Assembly: GCF_900458895.1 (NCBI RefSeq)
Contig: NZ_LR962863.1
Coordinates: forward strand, 2,046,001-2,110,000
DNA length: 64,000 nt
Source: Staphylococcus schleiferi
GTDB lineage: Bacteria > Bacillota > Bacilli > Staphylococcales > Staphylococcaceae
Reading direction: 5' to 3'
Below are positions 31,841-41,573 of this stretch, piece by piece (the stretch's first letter is position 1; the number at the start of each line of letters is the position of its first letter). Below the pieces are notes generated by a model. That model searched no databases and was not told where the DNA came from. It worked only from the letters and a program-made list of their open reading frames with translations. Made by a program: the position numbers and the translations under genes.

Positions 31841-33126
31841 CCATCAATCCACCCTCTCTGCCTCGCGATTCGATTCATCATTTTGATTTCACGTCGTGCT
31901 GTAAACATCGCTGTTGTTCTTCCCTCATGGAAAAAACATACATCGCCTCCTGGGCTTTGCATTTTCCGCCCTACACGTCCAGCAATTTGAATTAATGCTG
32001 TTGCAGAAAATCGATGACTGTCAACCACCCAGACATCTAAGTCTGCCATTGTAAAGCCACGTTCTAATATCGTGGTTGTTAACATAATTGAATACGCTTT
32101 TTGTCGTAGGGCTTCAACTTTCTTTATGCGCGCACTATCTTCACTATGCACAAAGTGCAGTTGCTCTATTTGATGACGATACGTTTCAAAAAATTTTCGC
32201 ATTTGTTGAATATCACTAAAGAATATCAGTGTGGTTCGTTGCTGTTTTTGTTGATGTTTCATTTGATTAAGAAGGTAAAGTTGAACTTTGGAAAAACGAA
32301 CTTTAAAGTATTTAAAACGTGGGACGACAAGTGGCTTTTGATGAAAACGAGCAGGTAAAGTAATCGTATGTTCATTATCAAACTGTGCTTTTAATTTTTT
32401 AGGTGGCGTAGCTGTCATATAAATCAAACTTTTATGTGTTCTTGCGGCATTTTCAATTGTGCTCATTAAAGTCGTATCCATCGACAAAGGAAAAGCGTCT
32501 ACTTCATCTACAAATATCACATGGAAATGATTTTTAAATCGATACAGCTGGTGTACAGTTGAAATTACAAAATGCGCATCATACTGCTGTTTGCTCGCTT
32601 GATGTAGCACATCAATCGCTTCGCTTTCAAATGATTGCTGAACACGATAACTGAGTTCAATCACAACATCTAGTCGCGGAGAAACGATTGCCACATTGTA
32701 GGCGGCGCGTCTTGCGCGTGCAATAGCTTCAAACATCATCTCTGTTTTCCCAGCACCTGTTACAGCATGAACTAATAAACTTTCGAAATTCATAACCGCT
32801 TGTACAATACGATCAGAAGCAAATTGTTGCTGTTCCGACAACTGGAAAGTGAGATGATACACACCTGTTGTACACTTCATTAAACTTTTCGTTATAAAGA
32901 CCGTCGTTAAATTATCAATCCGCCCCATTTGAATACAGTGGCGACAATATACAACTGTGTTATCGTGGTACGGACTCTTGTAACGATAAAAATGTTCAGG
33001 CGCTGTTGTCGCACATCTCGCACAAAGCCATCCTTGTTTCGTTCGTTCAATGCCTTTCTTTTGTGTTTCGATATCTACTTCCCTACATAGCGCTACATCA
33101 GTAATTAGTTGTCCGTTAAGATACAT
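31837..33126 (-). CDS. comFA: ComFA, DEAD-box ATPase of DNA uptake
   Basis: 429 residues. A four-cysteine zinc site (Cys35, Cys38, Cys61, Cys64) precedes the helicase core with Walker A GAGKT (124-128), DEVD in VFVDEVDAFP, TAT motif MTATPP and a C-terminal helicase domain with QIAGRVGRK. In naturally competent Firmicutes it powers import of single-stranded DNA. The operon is comFA-comFC. It appears intact, so a competence route may be kept. I did not identify a ComK or sigma-H site upstream. Confidence 0.94.
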   Translation of the reverse strand: MYLNGQLITDVALCREVDIETQKKGIERTKQGWLCARCATTAPEHFYRYKSPYHDNTVVYCRHCIQMGRIDNLTTVFITKSLMKCTTGVYHLTFQLSEQQQFASDRIVQAVMNFESLLVHAVTGAGKTEMMFEAIARARRAAYNVAIVSPRLDVVIELSYRVQQSFESEAIDVLHQASKQQYDAHFVISTVHQLYRFKNHFHVIFVDEVDAFPLSMDTTLMSTIENAARTHKSLIYMTATPPKKLKAQFDNEHTITLPARFHQKPLVVPRFKYFKVRFSKVQLYLLNQMKHQQKQQRTTLIFFSDIQQMRKFFETYRHQIEQLHFVHSEDSARIKKVEALRQKAYSIMLTTTILERGFTMADLDVWVVDSHRFSATALIQIAGRVGRKMQSPGGDVCFFHEGRTTAMFTARREIKMMNRIARQRGWIDG

Positions 33127-33306
33127 TTAAGTGGCCCCTTTCACCTGTATACACGTTTATGTCCAATGAATTACTTTCTCGCTTTCAAAAATATTTGCAC
33201 ATTGTTTTATAACTTCATGCTATTCAAAAATCAATGACAGGCCGATGAATTTAAATAACTGGCAATGAAACATCTTTTATAAGCGGATTCGTCTTTAAAC
33301 ATCACA

Positions 33307-33352
33307 AAAAAATAAAGACATCTTAAAACCAACACTAAGCGTTTGGTTTTAA
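33307..33352 (-). terminator. Probable terminator of fakB1
   Basis: TTAAAACCAA (33323-33332) pairs with TTGGTTTTAA (33343-33352). On the minus strand GATGTC then TTTATTTTTTT follows, so the T-run is offset by several bases. Confidence 0.45.
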
Positions 33353-33375
33353 AATGCCTTATACTTTGAATAAGT

Positions 33376-34260
33376 TTATTCAACTTCTTCATCTGCTTCA
33401 GGTAAACGGATATCACGGTTCGTCACACCAATCCCAAATCCACCTAATCCTAAATGAGACGAAATCACAGGACCAAATTCAGAAAATGCAATGTTTTTCT
33501 CAGGGAAACGTTCGCGTAAACTTTGAAAAACATCACGTGATTCTTCTTTATTATTACCACCGATCACCATCACTGTCGCTGTATCGAATTGATCAGCTAA
33601 TTCAATTGCTTTTTGTTCGATTAATTTCAACGCTTTCTTTTTAGTACGGACTTTTTCATAAGGAACAATTAAGCCATCTTCAAATGTAAGCACGGGTTTC
33701 ATTTTGAGTAAGTTTCCAATCCATGCTTGCGCCCCAGTAATTCGGCCACTTTTATGTAAATTTTTCAAATCATCTACAACTAAAAAAGCACCCGTATGAT
33801 CTCTCATTTCAATCAAATCGGCTAATATTTCTTGTACATCTAAACCTTGAGCAATTAGATCTAACGCACGAATAACAAGTGCACCCTCTGGTAAACATGC
33901 AATTTTTGAATCGACTGGGTGAACGTTAATACCTTCAACCATATCAGCTGCTTGTAATGCTGTTTGATACGCACCACTAATACCACTTGAAAGATGAACC
34001 GTAATTACATCTGTATAGCCCTCATTTTTGTATGCTTCATAAGCATTTATCATCTCGCCAATTGCGGGTTGACTTGTCGTCGGAATTGTCGCTGATTTTT
34101 CTAATATATCATAAAATTCATCTGCAAAAATTGAAATATTTTCTTTATAATTCTCACCGTTTTCCAATGTAATACTCAATGGTACAACACGAATATTATA
34201 TTTTTCTAAAACATGCTGAGGGATATAGCTTGTTGAATCAGTCATCACAGCTATCTTCAT
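33376..34260 (-). CDS. fakB1: DegV-family fatty-acid-binding protein FakB1
   Basis: FakB proteins hold a fatty acid while FakA phosphorylates its carboxyl group, feeding exogenous fatty acids into phospholipid. The 294-residue DegV fold is clear: MKIAVMTDSTSYIP, TIPTTSQPAIGE, LSSGISGAYQT, KNLHKSGRITGAQAW and the C-terminal FGPVISSHLGLGG. The place next to comFA and the sequence match S. aureus FakB1, which prefers saturated acids; preference here is inferred. The C-terminus is a few residues longer than in S. aureus. Confidence 0.9.
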   Translation of the reverse strand: MKIAVMTDSTSYIPQHVLEKYNIRVVPLSITLENGENYKENISIFADEFYDILEKSATIPTTSQPAIGEMINAYEAYKNEGYTDVITVHLSSGISGAYQTALQAADMVEGINVHPVDSKIACLPEGALVIRALDLIAQGLDVQEILADLIEMRDHTGAFLVVDDLKNLHKSGRITGAQAWIGNLLKMKPVLTFEDGLIVPYEKVRTKKKALKLIEQKAIELADQFDTATVMVIGGNNKEESRDVFQSLRERFPEKNIAFSEFGPVISSHLGLGGFGIGVTNRDIRLPEADEEVE

Positions 34261-34818
34261 TTTTATTTCCTCCTCTAAAAGCTAAAACACAATCGTGTAT
34301 TTTATTTGCAATCACTTTGATATGATTTAAGTGATATGAACGCTAATCGAAAAGATAGCGATAATTGTCAATGTGTGCTGTTCGGACTCGAATGTTGTCA
34401 AGTATGGCGATGCATATTTAAACGAAACCTACACACGCCTTTACACCTCCAGTTTAATTCAACCGAAAGACACAAATCCTTACAATATGTACTTGATACT
34501 TTCTTTTATATCAGATTTCTTATTATATTGCTATTGTTTTAACATACAACAATTTATAATTATATCAACAGTTTTCATAGGTTTCCAATAGGTATTGTGG
34601 ATACAATCACTTCACGCACATCAATTATTATGCTTTAACAATACATGAAAGACGCTTGATTCATTCATGATAACTGCTAACGCGTACAAGAAAAATCATC
34701 ACACATCGTGGTGTGACATCAAGCACAAAAAATGATTGCAACATTTGCCTAACCTTATATGAAGCTTATTAATATAGTATAATAGACAACGTAATTTGAA
34801 CAATAAAGGGTGACATTT
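34261..34818. other. Divergent intergenic region between fakB1 and yigZ
   Basis: 558 AT-rich bases. Short ORFs on the plus strand lack ribosome sites and protein-like composition. A small CACAC/GTGTG hairpin occurs near 34700. Promoters for both flanking genes must lie here but I cannot fix them. Confidence 0.4.
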
Positions 34819-35455
34819 ATGACAGATTCAGTCATTACAATAAAAGATGAGCATATCATAGAAAATGTAATTAATAAATCACGATTCATTGCACATATCA
34901 AACCTGTACAAGATGAATCAGAAGCAAAAGCATTTATAGAGGCCAAAAAGAAAGAACACCGTGAAGCCACACACAATTGCTCAGCATATACAATTGGGGA
35001 TACCATGTTAATCCAAAAAGCAAATGACGATGGTGAACCTAGTGGTACTGCAGGAGTTCCTATGTTAGAAATGTTAAAAAAAACTGGAGGTTCATAATGC
35101 AGCGGTCGTTGTTACACGTTATTTTGGAGGCATTAAATTAGGTACGGGCGGTCTGATTCGTGCATATGGTGGCGCAGTGAGAGATGTCATCCAAGATATT
35201 GGACGTGTTACTTTAAAGCCTGCAATTCCAACGCGACTGTCGATTGCATATGAACTGACAGGTAAGTTTGAGCACGAACTTCAAAGTACCAACTTCATAT
35301 TAAGAGATACAAATTATACGGATCAAGTTACATATCATATTGATGTGTTAGAAGAAGATTACGATGCGTATATTCAATTTGTAAACCAACATACGCAAGG
35401 CAAGTTCACTATGGAAGAAGATCCTGTTAAACGTTTGCCTTTCGATATCGATTAA
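34819..35455 (+). pseudogene. yvyE: YigZ/IMPACT-family protein (YvyE), interrupted by a one-base frameshift
   Basis: The UPF0029/IMPACT family protein has an unclear regulatory role. From the ATG at 34819 (AAAGGG upstream) the frame reads MTDSVITIKDEHIIENVINK and on to GEPSGTAGVPMLEMLKK, then goes wrong and stops at TAA 35094-35096. The downstream frame continues HNAAVVVTRYFGGIKLGTGG to the stop at 35455. The break is at an A8 run (35076-35083); with seven A the sequence reads LKKLEVHNAAVV, as expected for the family, and gives 211 residues. It could be a true pseudogene, a slippage-variable tract or a sequencing error. The tarO gene just downstream has a similar defect. Confidence 0.9.
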
Positions 35456-35543
35456 CGAATGACTTCAAAAATCGATTCACCTTTTCATAACTTGTGAAAA
35501 ATCATTGATGCATATATCCTCAATATTCTTTCATGAAAAGCAA

Positions 35544-35579
35544 ATAAAAACGGGAATGGGCTATACACCCAATCCCGTT
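35544..35579 (-). terminator. Terminator of tarO
   Basis: On the minus strand AACGGGATTGGG pairs with CCCATTCCCGTT, followed by TTTATTT. It may serve convergent yigZ as well. Confidence 0.8.
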
Positions 35580-35719
35580 CTAACTTGTTGATGAACAAAC
35601 GAACTTCGTTGAATTACGCTTTAAATTTTTAATATTTGCTTCGATAAAAGCACTTCATCTTCTTAATACTAAATCCATCCTTAAGATTCTGTCATCAAAA
35701 TGAATTTGAAAAGACTACA

Positions 35720-36773
35720 CTATTTTCTGCTCTCTTTTCGCTTTGAAATTAAGTTAAGTAGTGGTCGATAATCATCGTCAATTAATCCCGTAAACTCAAC
35801 AATCAATTCAATTGTAACCACAATCAGAATAATCATTAAGAATACGCCCCATGGTTGTGATAAATATAAAATAATACTTACAACACTAAACATGAAAGCG
35901 ATGGAATAAATGAGTATAACGGTTTGACGGTGTGTATAACCTAAGTCCAACAGTTTATGATGGAGGTGCGATTTATCTGCTTGCATAATATGTTGCCCTT
36001 TTTTCACTCGACGAATCATTGCAAATAAAGTATCAATGAATGGTACAGCTAAAATGACTATCGGGAAAAATAGGGATATAAATGTAATATTTTTAAAACC
36101 AAGTAATGATACAAAGCCAATAATAAAGCCAATCAATAACGCCCCGCTATCCCCTAAAAATATTTTTGCAGGGTGGAAATTGAATACGAGAAAACCGAGT
36201 AGTGAACCAATTAATACACTACAAATCATGATGATAAAGATATTACCTTGTAAGATGGCAATAAATGCAATCGTAGCTAATGCAATGACAGATACCCCTG
36301 CAGCTAGGCCGTCCAAACCATCAATAAGGTTAATGGCATTTGTAATGGCAACAATCCAAAAAATAGTAATCGGGATACCTAGCCACCCAAAATGAATTGT
36401 CGGTCCAATAGGCAAGGAAATAAAATCTATGGTCACCCCATAAGAGACAACTACAGTTGCTGCTAATATTTGACCTATTAACTTAATAATAGGTTTAAGG
36501 TCATATAAATCATCAATCAAACCCCACTAAATAAATCACAACTGAACCTAGAAGTAACGGCTTAATCTCCCTTTCAATAGGTTCTCCAAGCCATATACCA
36601 ATTAAAAATGAGAGTAAAATCGCCGATCCTCCCAGCATTGAAATAGGCTTAGTGTGGATCTTACGAAAATTAGGCTTATCAACAATATCCAATTTTTTAG
36701 AAACAGCGATAACGACCGGTATAATCATCAAACTGACTATCATTGAAACGCCAATGAGTATTAAAGTATACAT
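35720..36773 (-). pseudogene. tarO: Wall teichoic acid N-acetylglucosamine-phosphate transferase TarO/TagO, split by a one-base frameshift
   Basis: TarO starts wall teichoic acid synthesis by moving GlcNAc-1-phosphate to undecaprenyl phosphate. The polytopic protein begins MYTLILIGVSMIVS (ATG 36773, GAAGGTG upstream). It runs 86 codons to YLVGFD and a TGA at 36513-36515; the next frame resumes IDDLYDLKPIIKL and continues through NAINLIDGLDGLAAG, FLGDSGALLIG and KSHLHHKLLDLGY to 35720. Dropping one base from GGGGTTT (about 36520-36526) restores VGLIDDLYDLK and gives about 350 residues, the family length. If real, the strain would lack wall teichoic acid; a sequencing error is at least as likely. 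Confidence 0.9.
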
Positions 36774-36971
36774 CAGTTCACCTTCAATAAATGAAAATTT
36801 TCTTTATTAATATTCGACAAACAACAGCATATTTATAATGAGCTACCTTTAGAAAGTTTAACGTAAAGAATGAACTGTACTAAAACATAAATAAAAGTTA
36901 GAATGCTTTGTATAAGACAATCTAGAAGTTAGAACCAACATTCATCTTTTATAAACTTCAAACGGTAAATT

Positions 36972-37042
36972 GCGCACGCTTGTAAAGCGCATACGTCACC
37001 TTGTGCGCGATTGCGCTTTGAGCATGAATCAAATACTCATGC
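36972..37042. other. GC-rich interleaved inverted repeats (possible pseudoknot) plus hairpin
   Basis: In very AT-rich DNA, GCGCAC (36972-36977), AAAGCGC (36984-36990), GTGCGC (37003-37008) and GCGCTTT (37013-37019) occur in the order a-b-a'-b', the layout of an H-type pseudoknot. A GCATGA/TCATGC hairpin (37022-37042) follows, with a T-rich tail on the plus strand. GCGC is self-complementary, so simpler hairpins are also possible. Role unknown; it lies about 200 bases upstream of tarO and 400 upstream of gdpS. Confidence 0.4.
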
Positions 37043-37219
37043 GGTTTATTTTAAAATAAAACTATTTGCATTAAAATCAATTTAAAAATGGTTTTACACG
37101 CTCAATCCTGTTATATATCCTACCATTCAAACGCTTCAAACACTTTATTATATTATCATATATTAACATGTAAATGCCTTTAATAACATTTATAGGAGCG
37201 AAAATTATTATTTTCTTTT

Positions 37220-37263
37220 TCATTATCATTGTATATTCTTTTACGATTATTCTCATTATCATT
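37220..37263. promoter_or_regulatory. Paired Fur-box-like repeats upstream of gdpS
   Basis: TCATTATCATT occurs twice as a direct repeat (37220-37230 and 37253-37263), 33 bases apart. The second on the minus strand reads TGATAATGAGAATAA, 12 of 15 matches to the Fur 7-1-7 box TGATAATNATTATCA. A metal-dependent regulator site is possible; AT-richness makes chance matches likely. Confidence 0.3.
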
Positions 37264-37445
37264 CAATGCATCATAATCGACAACTATTTGACACAATTGT
37301 GATATTTTAATTTTTTTAACTTATTATAAAAATACTAATACGACGTTTTATCATTTAAAATTCTGATTTTCTCTTATAAAAATGAATGACAAAATGTAAC
37401 ATTTCACTTACAATAACTAATGGTAAAGAAAAGGAGTCATAAATT

Positions 37446-38516
37446 ATGATTGAAGCTATTATCTATAATATTTCAGTAACCATTGCTGGTATATATTTAT
37501 TTCATCGTCTCCAATACGCAGAATCACACGATTTTAGATTTTCAAAAAGCTATATCACCGTATTGATGACAATTGTTGGACTATTATTAGCATTATATCC
37601 TGTACCTATAGAACATTATATGGTTCAGCTTTCTTTTGTTCCTTTACTATTTTTAGGACGCTATACAAATTCCTTTTACACATTTATTTCAGCCATGATT
37701 ATTGCGCTTGTTGGCTATTTTGTATTATCTACATCTTTAACTTATGCTATAGCACTCATTATCATTGCAGGTGTTGTGAGCACTATCGGACCATTTTTAA
37801 AACAGAACCATGTCGTTGCAATTCAAATTTTGAATGTATTAAGTATCATTATTTTGACCGTTATTGCATTATTCATGCCATCGTATGATATTAAAGAAGT
37901 CATCTACTTAATACCACTTTCTGTGATTGCTACTTTAGTAACAGCGATTTTCTATGTTGATTTATTAAGATTTTTCTCTTTAATCGAACGTTACGAAAAT
38001 GAAGAAACGGTGGATTATTTGACGGGATTAGGAAATGTTAAAGAATTTGACCGTCATCTCAACGAAGTCTCACGTATTGCAGATGATAATAACCAAAGTT
38101 TAGCTTTATTGCTGATAGACATTGATGGGTTCAAAGATGTCAATGATGCACATACACATCGTGCTGGAGATGCTGTTTTAAAACAAATGTCTCACTTATT
38201 CCAAAATTACGTGCCTAAAAAGACTAAAATTTTTCGTAATGGCGGTGAAGAATTTTCGATTGTCCTTCGTCATTATTCTTTAGATGAATGTGTGAAACTC
38301 GCCGAAAACATTCGAAAAGCAGTTGAAAAGTCTAATTTTCACCTTCCTGATAAAACGGTAATTAAACTTTCTGTATCGATTGGTGTTGGTTATTTAGATA
38401 GTGACGCACATAAATCTCATCGAAAAGTTTTTAAAGATGCAGATGACATGCTCCACGTTGCAAAAAATGAAGGCCGTAATAAAGTGATGTTTAATCCAAT
38501 TATTAAATTACAATAA
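37446..38516 (+). CDS. gdpS: GGDEF-domain membrane protein GdpS
   Basis: 356 residues. An N-terminal region of about six transmembrane helices (residues 1-178, the 5TM-5TMR-LYT type) is followed by one GGDEF domain with [13 protein letters not shown] start (VDYLTGLGN), [12 protein letters not shown] and a GGEEF active-site motif at 266-270. This is the only GGDEF protein conserved in staphylococci. S. aureus GdpS affects biofilm formation apparently without c-di-GMP synthesis (known work). AAAAGGAG precedes the ATG. It is monocistronic with a terminator. Confidence 0.95.
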   Translation: MIEAIIYNISVTIAGIYLFHRLQYAESHDFRFSKSYITVLMTIVGLLLALYPVPIEHYMVQLSFVPLLFLGRYTNSFYTFISAMIIALVGYFVLSTSLTYAIALIIIAGVVSTIGPFLKQNHVVAIQILNVLSIIILTVIALFMPSYDIKEVIYLIPLSVIATLVTAIFYVDLLRFFSLIERYENEETVDYLTGLGNVKEFDRHLNEVSRIADDNNQSLALLLIDIDGFKDVNDAHTHRAGDAVLKQMSHLFQNYVPKKTKIFRNGGEEFSIVLRHYSLDECVKLAENIRKAVEKSNFHLPDKTVIKLSVSIGVGYLDSDAHKSHRKVFKDADDMLHVAKNEGRNKVMFNPIIKLQ

Positions 38517-38528
38517 GCAAAATATTTT

Positions 38529-38575
38529 AGACACTTCGCGTAAGACATGTTCAATCACGCCAAGTGTCTTTTTTG
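38529..38575 (+). terminator. Terminator of gdpS
   Basis: AGACACTT-CGCGT pairs with ACGC-AAGTGTCT, followed by TTTTTTGA. Confidence 0.85.
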
Positions 38576-38861
38576 ATCTCTATATTTCTAGTCGCTTTAT
38601 TTCAAATTAAAAAACAATTCTAGAACAATAACGCCTTGTTCAGAAACCTAAGCATATAGCGCATAAATGAATCTCCTTTTTTCTAATGTGTAATTATTTT
38701 AAGATGATTTTTTGTGTGACCCTATTATGAAAAATATTATTTATTCCCTATATATAAAGCTTTTGCTTATGATTTTTTGAAAACATTGGTATTATATATT
38801 GCAAGACCCTTTATTCCAATGTAGACTGACAATTGATTGTTATTAAAAAGGAGGCATAGTC
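38576..38861. other. Intergenic region upstream of the ThrE-like pair
   Basis: 286 bases, AT-rich, holding the promoter for the exporter-pepT genes. TTGAAA near 38775 with a nearby TATATT is a possible but badly spaced promoter. Confidence 0.3.
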
Positions 38862-39623
38862 ATGGCAGAGGCATTAACGATTATAGATGAAGATAAAGTC
38901 ATTGACGTTGTCTTACTTGCAGGCAAAGTCCTACTCGAAAGTGGTGCTGAAACGTACCGCGTTGAGGATACAATGGGCCGAATTGCTGCAAGCTATGGAC
39001 TTGAAGATACATATGCTTTCGTCACATCTACAGCCATCATCTTTTCTTTAAATGATCGTACGAATACACGTCTTGTTCGTGTGCGTGAACGTACGACGGA
39101 TTTAGAAAAAATTGCAATGGCTAATAATATCTCACGAAAAATCTCACGAAATGCTTTAACATTAGATGAAGCAAAATCGGAGTTAATTCATTTAGACCAT
39201 GCTTCGTTACAGTATTCGTTTATTATTAAATTTATATCCGCTTCCATTGCATGTGGCTTCTTCTTATTCATGTTTGGCGGTGTCGCACATGATTTTATTT
39301 ATGCAGTTATTGCAGGTGGCGCGGCATTTTTAACATTTGATTTAGTACAACGCTTTATACAGATTAAATTTTTCTCTGAATTTATAAGTGCAATGGTCGT
39401 GATTACGATTGCTGCCTTTTTTACTAAGATCGGCTGGGCAATCAATCAGGATATTATCACAATCGCTGGTGTTATGCCCCTTGTCCCAGGTATTTTAATT
39501 ACGAATGCCATTCGTGACTTAATGGCGGGAGAACTGCTTGCCGGAATGTCTCGAGGTGTCGAAGCGGCATTGACCTCTTTTGCAATCGGTGCAGGCGTCG
39601 CGATTGTTTTACTCATATTTTAA
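38862..39623 (+). CDS. ThrE-family threonine/serine exporter, large subunit (YjjP-like)
   Basis: 253 residues. The soluble N-terminal part LLAGKVLLESGAETYRVEDTM is the hallmark of the DUF1212/ThrE domain, followed by five or so membrane segments from about residue 120 (FIIKFISASIACGFFLFMFGG, FISAMVVITIAAFF). The conserved PLVPGILITNAIRDLMAGELLAG lies split over 205-230. The relatives export threonine, serine or succinate as two-part transporters, so the adjacent small gene is its partner. AAAAAGGAGG precedes the ATG. Confidence 0.88.
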   Translation: MAEALTIIDEDKVIDVVLLAGKVLLESGAETYRVEDTMGRIAASYGLEDTYAFVTSTAIIFSLNDRTNTRLVRVRERTTDLEKIAMANNISRKISRNALTLDEAKSELIHLDHASLQYSFIIKFISASIACGFFLFMFGGVAHDFIYAVIAGGAAFLTFDLVQRFIQIKFFSEFISAMVVITIAAFFTKIGWAINQDIITIAGVMPLVPGILITNAIRDLMAGELLAGMSRGVEAALTSFAIGAGVAIVLLIF

Positions 39624-39640
39624 GAAAGGTGTGGGAAGCA

Positions 39641-40144
39641 TTGACAGTCATTTTGTATTATATTGCGCAGTTTATGATTAGTTTTTTTTCTACAATGCTA
39701 TTTTCAGTTATATTCAATGCGCCTAAGCGATTGCTAGTTGCGTCAGGCTTTGTTGGTGCAATGGGTTGGTCTATTTATAAATTCACTGTAGATATGAACT
39801 ACGGTATCGTGATGGCTGCTTTTCTTGGAAGCTTTATATTAGCGGTTATGAGCCATACGATGAGCCGACGTTATAAACGCCCTGTCATTATTTTTATATT
39901 ACCTGGTATCATTCCTCTTGTACCCGGAGGCGCAGCTTATGAGGCAACACGACTCTTAGTATCAAATTCCTATACACCCGCTGTAAACCAGTTTTTAGAA
40001 GTCACACTAACATCAGGCGCGATTGCTTTTGGAATACTCTGCGCTGAGATCTTCTATTACATCTATACACGCATCAAGCATTACTATGGTAAACTAAAAG
40101 GTAAGACTTATCGTAAAGGATATCATATGAATAATCGTATTTAA
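39641..40144 (+). CDS. ThrE-family exporter, small subunit (YjjB-like)
   Basis: About 167 residues with four or five membrane helices and the DUF3815/ThrE_2 pattern [23 protein letters not shown]. It follows the large subunit by 17 bases, so both are probably one transporter. Start uncertain: I chose the TTG at 39641 with AAAGGTG nine bases upstream. The in-frame GTG at 39629 overlaps the ribosome site. Confidence 0.82.
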   Translation: MTVILYYIAQFMISFFSTMLFSVIFNAPKRLLVASGFVGAMGWSIYKFTVDMNYGIVMAAFLGSFILAVMSHTMSRRYKRPVIIFILPGIIPLVPGGAAYEATRLLVSNSYTPAVNQFLEVTLTSGAIAFGILCAEIFYYIYTRIKHYYGKLKGKTYRKGYHMNNRI

Positions 40145-40166
40145 CGTAAGAGAAGGAGTGGTCAAC

Positions 40167-41399
40167 TTGAAAGAACAAATTATTGAAAGACTTACACGCT
40201 ACACTAAAATTAATACACAATCTGATCCAAATAGTGAGTCAACACCTTCCACTACAAGACAATGGGATTTATTACATCTTTTAGAGGAAGAATTGACAGC
40301 GATGGGATTGCAAACAGATTTGGATGATCAAGGCTATTTATTTGCGACATTAGAAGCCAATATTGAAGCGCCGGTGTCAACTATTGGCTTTTTAGCGCAT
40401 GTAGACACTTCTCCTGATTTTAATGCTGCAAATGTCAATCCTCAAATCGTCGACAATTATGACGGTGGCATTATTAAATTAGGTACATCTGGACGTGAAA
40501 TCAATCCTGAAGTTTTTCCAGACATCGTTAAAGTTAAAGGACATACTTTAATGACGACTGATGGCACTTCATTATTAGGTGCAGATGATAAAGCAGGCGT
40601 CGTGGAAATCATGGAAGCATTACGTTATCTATTAGAGCATCCAGAAATTAAACATGGTCGTATCCGAGTAGGCTTCACTCCTGATGAAGAAATTGGTCGT
40701 GGACCACATCAATTTGATGTTGAACGTTTTGATGCGGATTTTGCTTATACAATGGATGGCAGTCAATTAGGGGAACTTCAATATGAAAGTTTTAATGCTG
40801 CAGAAGCAACGGTTACTTTTGAAGGCGTCAATGTTCATCCCGGTTCTGCAAAAGATAAAATGGTCAACGCTTTAAATCTAGCGAATACTTTTCATCAATC
40901 GCTACCTGCTCACGAAGTTCCTGAGCACACAGAAGGTTACGAAGGATTCTTCCACCTGATGCAAATGAATGGTAATGTTGAAAAAGTGACATCACAATAT
41001 ATTATTCGAGACCATGATCGTACTTCATTTGAAAATCGAAAACAAACTTTAATTGAAATTCAAGAGAAAATAAACGGACAGTATTATTACAATCCTGTAA
41101 ACCTTGTCATTCATGACCAATACCATAATATGGCAGAAAAAATCACACCACTTCAACATATTATAGATATTCCTAAAGCCGTTTATAAAGATTTAGGTAT
41201 TACGCCAAATACTGCACCTATCCGTGGCGGTACAGATGGTTCACAATTATCATTTATGGGTTTACCTACACCAAATCTTTTCACAGGCTGTGACAATTTT
41301 CATGGGCCGTATGAATATGCATCGATTGATGTTATGGAAAAAGCAGTTCAAGTCATCATTGGTATCGTACAAAAAGTGGCTGAAAATCAAAAAGCATAA
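40167..41399 (+). CDS. pepT: Peptidase T (tripeptide aminopeptidase)
   Basis: PepT removes N-terminal residues from tripeptides in the cytosol using two zinc ions (M20 family). The 410-residue product has the metal motifs [12 protein letters not shown] (His/Asp), [15 protein letters not shown] (bridging Asp) and TPDEEIGRG (catalytic Glu), with a C-terminal [18 protein letters not shown] chose the TTG at 40167, eight bases after AAGGAG, giving [15 protein letters not shown] 40158 is less well placed. It lies just after the ThrE-like pair and may be co-transcribed with it, pairing peptide breakdown with amino acid export. Confidence 0.95.
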   Translation: MKEQIIERLTRYTKINTQSDPNSESTPSTTRQWDLLHLLEEELTAMGLQTDLDDQGYLFATLEANIEAPVSTIGFLAHVDTSPDFNAANVNPQIVDNYDGGIIKLGTSGREINPEVFPDIVKVKGHTLMTTDGTSLLGADDKAGVVEIMEALRYLLEHPEIKHGRIRVGFTPDEEIGRGPHQFDVERFDADFAYTMDGSQLGELQYESFNAAEATVTFEGVNVHPGSAKDKMVNALNLANTFHQSLPAHEVPEHTEGYEGFFHLMQMNGNVEKVTSQYIIRDHDRTSFENRKQTLIEIQEKINGQYYYNPVNLVIHDQYHNMAEKITPLQHIIDIPKAVYKDLGITPNTAPIRGGTDGSQLSFMGLPTPNLFTGCDNFHGPYEYASIDVMEKAVQVIIGIVQKVAENQKA

Positions 41400-41422
41400 C
41401 TTTATGACTATCAAAAGAGGTC

Positions 41423-41462
41423 AAAAAGAGTCAGAGAAGCTGTATTCTCTGACTCTTTTTTA
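41423..41462. terminator. Bidirectional terminator after pepT
   Basis: AAAGAGTCAGAG pairs with CTCTGACTCTTT and both strands end in T-runs. It sits between pepT and the convergent glycerate kinase gene. Confidence 0.85.
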
Positions 41463-41573
41463 TCGACTGTATTTCTCTTTTAAATCATTCTTCATTGAGG
41501 GAGATAATTTAAAACGTCTCAATCTAGAAGTTATCATTAAAACCACTTAAATTGGTGTTATCCTAAGCCACAT

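Noticed and set aside
34336..34591. Overlapping short plus-strand ORFs upstream of yigZ
   Set aside because: No ribosome sites and the two frames overlap without protein-like features.
37077..37262. 61-codon minus-strand ORF between tarO and gdpS
   Set aside because: Ile/Lys-rich product typical of AT-rich non-coding DNA and no clear ribosome site.
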